Positions 60,556 through 64,000 of a stretch of 64,000 nt of DNA are shown in pieces. The notes beneath the pieces were generated by a model. That model saw only the letters and a list, made by a program, of their open reading frames with translations. It had not been told where the DNA came from and ran no database searches. Source of the stretch: Chryseobacterium carnipullorum (GTDB lineage Bacteria; Bacteroidota; Bacteroidia; Flavobacteriales; Weeksellaceae); NCBI RefSeq assembly GCF_900142785.1, contig NZ_FRCD01000013.1, positions 119,330 to 183,329 on the forward strand. The letters are read 5' to 3'. Numbering within the stretch: the first letter of the stretch is position 1; every line of letters starts with the position of its first letter. Made by a program: the position numbers and the translations under genes.

Positions 60556-63500
60556 ATGAAAAATATATTTAAGATAATAATCAATAGTATTATTATATTA
60601 GGCAGTGGTCTTATCTCTGCCCAGGTTGGAGACTACAGCATACAAAAAAAAAACATTGTCGCTTTTCCGACTTCTGCGAATGCTTATGCGATGGACAAAG
60701 TCGGGAAACTCCCAGTCGATATGTTCAGAGGAAAAGCAAATATTAATATCCCTTTTTACGCAGTAAATGTAGATGGAGTTAATATTCCTATTTCTTTGTC
60801 TTACAATACAGGCGGAATAAAATTAAACGAAGTCGCAAGTACTGCAGGTTTAGGCTGGTCCTTAAGTATTCCTAACAGTATCAACCAGAATATTTTAGAT
60901 AAGGATGATAAGTCTTCTTCAATGTATACTAAAAATATCAATACTGTATTATCCAAACTTGTTGATATAAGTATGTACGAAAATGAGCTCCGACAAGTAG
61001 TGGTTGATCATTATGAAGGAATATATGATACAAGACCCGATATGTTCAATTATTCCCTGCCATTCGGAGGAGGAAGTTTTATTTTTAATAATGATACAGG
61101 ACATACAATTCCCCATGAGGATCTGGTGATTACGGCTACAAATAATAAAAAGAATATTAAGATTGTGAATACTGAAGGGACTTCTTATTTCTTAAGTATT
61201 AAAAACTCTACACTGGTAAACTCTGGAGTGCCTGGTGATATGGGATCCGGTTCACAAACACTTTATCAGGTAGACAGTATAAGAACGGCAAATAATAAGA
61301 AAATTTTATTCGAATATGCAAAATCGTACTCCTATGAGGAAAAAAGTATTACCGAAAAAGTAAATATTGATATCACTAAAAACGTCATGACAGACGTAAA
61401 TCTGCCGCCTAGCTTACCTGAGTACGAGAGGTATACAGGATCGGCAGCCAGTATGGAGAAATTAATCACAAAAATTATTTTTCCCGACGGAACTGTATAT
61501 TTCAATTATTCTAATGACGGATTGCCTTTTTCTGACGGAACAACTATAAGAAAAGATCTTTCGGGAAATAATGGTATAGCATTGCGCCAGATTATTGTCA
61601 AAGATAATTATGGAAAGATCATCAAAAATTATCATCTGAATTATTCTTACTTCACTTCAAATACTGGCACTGATTTTCAAAATTATAGGCTTAAATTAGT
61701 AGACGTATATGATGACTTGCAGAATAGTTATTATAAGTTCTATTATAATGAAAGTATTCCTTTCCCTGCCCGTAATTCCAATAATGATGACTATTGGGGA
61801 TATATTAATTCTACTAATTCAAGTGAGGATTCTTATAATCTTCCTCATCAGATTTATACAGATTATGTACCCGCAAATGAAAATGTTTCTATAAAACCTC
61901 AATATACAAGGAATCGGGATACTAATCCGGCTTATACACAGATTGGTATTTTAAACAGAATTGAATACCCTACAGGTGGAAGTAAAAATCTGTATTATGA
62001 AAATGCTAATAAGTTTTTTAACAAAACAAATTATCAGTGGGGGTATCTGGATAATTTTGCTACGGTCCTTAGTGCACCGACTGGCGCAGGAGGATTTACC
62101 GACGATTTTGGAAACGTCAATCAGACTGTCACTATTCCGCAAAGTTTCTTTGACGGAAAACTAGCGCCTAAAATCAAATTAACATTTGGTAATACCTGCG
62201 AAAATAATGTAGATGATGAAACAAGCCAAATTCACGAAACATCCTGTTATGGCAATGCAATTGCAGGAGGTCAGCCCTATGGAACCAATGGAAAGCCTGC
62301 AGTGTTTGAAGTTTCTCCTAGCAATAATTCATTTAATATATCTTTATCCAGACAGGGTAAATGTCAGTGTGGATATGCTATAGATGTGGTGTACGGAAAA
62401 AACAATACCATTAATTCAAACGTTCCAATTGGAGGACTTAGAATTAAAAGAATTGAAGATAAAAATGAAAGTAGTATTGTTAATGCTTACAATTATAAAT
62501 ATGATATCTTCGATCCGGTTACCAATACCAACAAAAGCAGCGGCGTTCTGAATATACCTTTTCAATATACAAGATTACTGAAAAGATATTCTGAACTTAC
62601 CAACGAAGGAATTGAGATATATCCCCCGTATGTTCAAAAATATCTTGTTATTAATAACTCAAGCACCAGTTATAACACCTATGGTTCTTCAGATGTTATT
62701 ACCTATAAGCAAGTAACGGAGTATAATGATTTGGGAGAAAACATCAATATATTTTCAAAGGTCAACAATTCAGACAGTGATAAAATGTATACCCACATTT
62801 ATTCCAATTATGATGACTGGAAAAATGGATTACTAGAAAAAAATATCGTCTTAAATAAGCTGGGTGATACTTTGAGAGTTCAAACTAATAAATATGCTTT
62901 TAATAATCTAAAAAACCCCAAAGCCGGATTTATTACGGGAGATCCAAACCAAATGGGATTTGCTTTAAATCTGGATATAGTAAAATATCCCAAAAGAATA
63001 ACGAGTAGTACACATGAGACCATTTATGGCCAAATATATTTAGTAAATAAAGAAATTTTATCGATCAATTCAGGTAAAGTTGAAAATACAGAATCTAAAA
63101 CGAAAGAATATTTCCCTGGAAATAAAGTCATAGAAACAGTTACGAAGTCTAATTTTAATGATACGGATATTAACAAGCCTATAAATGTGAAAACCGTGTC
63201 TGTAAAAACTTCAAACAACACCGTCACAGAAACCTCTTACCAATACGCCCATGAAAAAGGCAACCAGTTGATGATCAGTAAGAATATGATTGGCATTCCT
63301 TTAGAAACTTCTACCACTCAAACCATAGGAAATACTACAAAAACACTATCAAGGACAGAAACACTTTATCCAAAGACTACTACCGAGATCACCAACAATA
63401 ATTCTTCTCTGGTTCTTCCGTTGTCTGTACTTTCCTATGAGGTTCAGAACAATACGCCGTCTACTGAAGTTACGTACGATAAATATGACAACAAGGGAAA

Positions 63501-63906
63501 TCTGCAGCAGTATACCGCCAGAAACGGTATCTCGACAACCATCATCTGGGGATATAACCAGACTCAGCCTATTGCAAAGGTAGAAGGAGCCAAACTTTCA
63601 GACATTCCTCAGGCACTCATCGATAATATCGTCAATGCATCTGTTAATGATAATCAGTTCAGTACAGAGGCGTCAGAGCAATCATTGATCTCTGCTTTAG
63701 ATGTATTTAGAAATAACGCTGCATTATCAGCTTATCAAATCAGTACGTACAGCTATGATCCGTTAATTGGTGTTAAAAGCATCACGCCTCCATCTGGCAT
63801 CAGAGAGTTTTATTTTTATGATACCGCCAACCGACTGAAAGAGGTAAGGGAAAACAGCCCGACGGGTAAGATCTTGAAGGAATATAAATACAACTACAAA
63901 AACTAA
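60556..63906 (+). CDS. Large secreted RHS/YD-repeat-like protein
   Basis: The protein is 1116 residues from ATG 60556, 4 bp after the preceding stop. The signal peptide is KNIFKIIINSIIILGSGLISA. The N-terminal part (VGKLPVDMFRGKANINIPFY, ISLSYNTGGIKLNEVASTAGLGWSL) is the typical opening of Bacteroidota RHS-related proteins. Near the C-terminus there are YD-like repeats (YDKYDNKGNLQQYT, YDPLIGVKSIT, YFYDTANRLKEV). It lacks an RHS core and a toxin tail and stops before them. The next ORF seems to be the partner that continues this architecture. The role may be a toxin cage or a surface fibre; unproven. Confidence 0.83.
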   Translation: MKNIFKIIINSIIILGSGLISAQVGDYSIQKKNIVAFPTSANAYAMDKVGKLPVDMFRGKANINIPFYAVNVDGVNIPISLSYNTGGIKLNEVASTAGLGWSLSIPNSINQNILDKDDKSSSMYTKNINTVLSKLVDISMYENELRQVVVDHYEGIYDTRPDMFNYSLPFGGGSFIFNNDTGHTIPHEDLVITATNNKKNIKIVNTEGTSYFLSIKNSTLVNSGVPGDMGSGSQTLYQVDSIRTANNKKILFEYAKSYSYEEKSITEKVNIDITKNVMTDVNLPPSLPEYERYTGSAASMEKLITKIIFPDGTVYFNYSNDGLPFSDGTTIRKDLSGNNGIALRQIIVKDNYGKIIKNYHLNYSYFTSNTGTDFQNYRLKLVDVYDDLQNSYYKFYYNESIPFPARNSNNDDYWGYINSTNSSEDSYNLPHQIYTDYVPANENVSIKPQYTRNRDTNPAYTQIGILNRIEYPTGGSKNLYYENANKFFNKTNYQWGYLDNFATVLSAPTGAGGFTDDFGNVNQTVTIPQSFFDGKLAPKIKLTFGNTCENNVDDETSQIHETSCYGNAIAGGQPYGTNGKPAVFEVSPSNNSFNISLSRQGKCQCGYAIDVVYGKNNTINSNVPIGGLRIKRIEDKNESSIVNAYNYKYDIFDPVTNTNKSSGVLNIPFQYTRLLKRYSELTNEGIEIYPPYVQKYLVINNSSTSYNTYGSSDVITYKQVTEYNDLGENINIFSKVNNSDSDKMYTHIYSNYDDWKNGLLEKNIVLNKLGDTLRVQTNKYAFNNLKNPKAGFITGDPNQMGFALNLDIVKYPKRITSSTHETIYGQIYLVNKEILSINSGKVENTESKTKEYFPGNKVIETVTKSNFNDTDINKPINVKTVSVKTSNNTVTETSYQYAHEKGNQLMISKNMIGIPLETSTTQTIGNTTKTLSRTETLYPKTTTEITNNNSSLVLPLSVLSYEVQNNTPSTEVTYDKYDNKGNLQQYTARNGISTTIIWGYNQTQPIAKVEGAKLSDIPQALIDNIVNASVNDNQFSTEASEQSLISALDVFRNNAALSAYQISTYSYDPLIGVKSITPPSGIREFYFYDTANRLKEVRENSPTGKILKEYKYNYKN

Positions 63907-63914
63907 ACACAGAC

Positions 63915-64000
63915 ATGAAAAAAATAATCATTCCTATCGGGTTGTTGCTGATCACTCAGTCAGCAAAGGCCCAGCTTACCCAGGGAGAAAACTATGTGTA
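63915..64000 (+). CDS. Start of a probable RHS-repeat protein (runs off the window)
   Basis: Only 28 codons are present. They encode a signal peptide (KKIIIPIGLLLITQSAKAQ) and the first residues LTQGENYV, which fit the opening of DUF6443/RHS-repeat proteins in related bacteria. The gene starts 8 bp after the preceding stop and is in the same operon. The product, if full length, would be a large RHS protein with a variable C-terminus; this cannot be checked here. Confidence 0.6.
   Translation, partial: MKKIIIPIGLLLITQSAKAQLTQGENYV

Overview
The window looks like a chromosomal segment of a flavobacterium of the Chryseobacterium type (Bacteroidota, Weeksellaceae). The signs are low G+C, type IX secretion (T9SS) C-terminal sorting domains, a TonB receptor with FecI/FecR, a GT117 (DUF2723) protein, DUF2480, and promoters of the Bacteroidota form TTG-N17-20-TAnnTTTG. 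No tRNA, rRNA, CRISPR array or intact insertion sequence is visible. The first gene enters from the left edge and the last runs off the right edge.

Layout. 1-4.3 kb: a signalling operon of hybrid histidine kinase, response regulator, CheR, REC-less CheB and response regulator, closed by a terminator. 4.3-10.3 kb: a mixed set (Mug glycosylase, di-haem peroxidase, atypical SDR, a WGR/DUF4240 gene broken by an in-frame stop, a membrane-bound HTH protein, and an internally duplicated aspartyl protease behind three 11-bp direct repeats). 10.4-15.8 kb: GT117 protein and two DJ-1/PfpI-superfamily genes. 16.0-22.7 kb: a compact class I lanthipeptide-like cluster of precursor, attenuator-like hairpin, S41 peptidase, small membrane protein, LanC and LanB, with overlapping genes and a strong terminator. 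22.7-26.5 kb: an acetyltransferase and two tandem TPR/HTH lipoprotein regulators. 27.4-30.5 kb: a large secreted T9SS metalloprotease.

30.6-41.1 kb: small redox enzymes with AraC- or Crp-type regulators beside them (glyoxalase-like protein, aldo/keto reductase, TetX-like FAD monooxygenase, LLM oxidoreductase, ketopantoate-reductase-like protein), a TPR protein, and a short lipoprotein gene behind a consensus promoter. 41.2-44.7 kb: an oxidative-stress/Fe-S unit in which a SufR-like cysteine-rich repressor is transcribed away from sodA, DUF2480, FMN reductase and two ferredoxins. A perfect palindrome covers the -33 element of the sod promoter and its half-site lies at the regulator's predicted transcription start. 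An 11-copy GATAAAA repeat follows the regulator. 44.7-47.5 kb: MFS exporter, SnoaL-like protein and AraC regulator.

47.6-58.1 kb: an ECF sigma factor, FecR anti-sigma factor and STN-TonB receptor, followed by cell-surface proteins (beta-helix lipoprotein, choice-of-anchor-J T9SS protein, lipoprotein, S41 lipoprotein peptidase, small coiled-coil protein). 58.1-58.9 kb: apparently decayed sequence. 58.9-64 kb: a promoter driving a T9SS beta-propeller protein, an RHS/YD-like secreted protein and the start of a probable RHS-repeat protein.

The best candidates for little-described biology are the lanthipeptide-like cluster, which has no visible exporter or C39 peptidase, and the SufR-like/sod operator arrangement.
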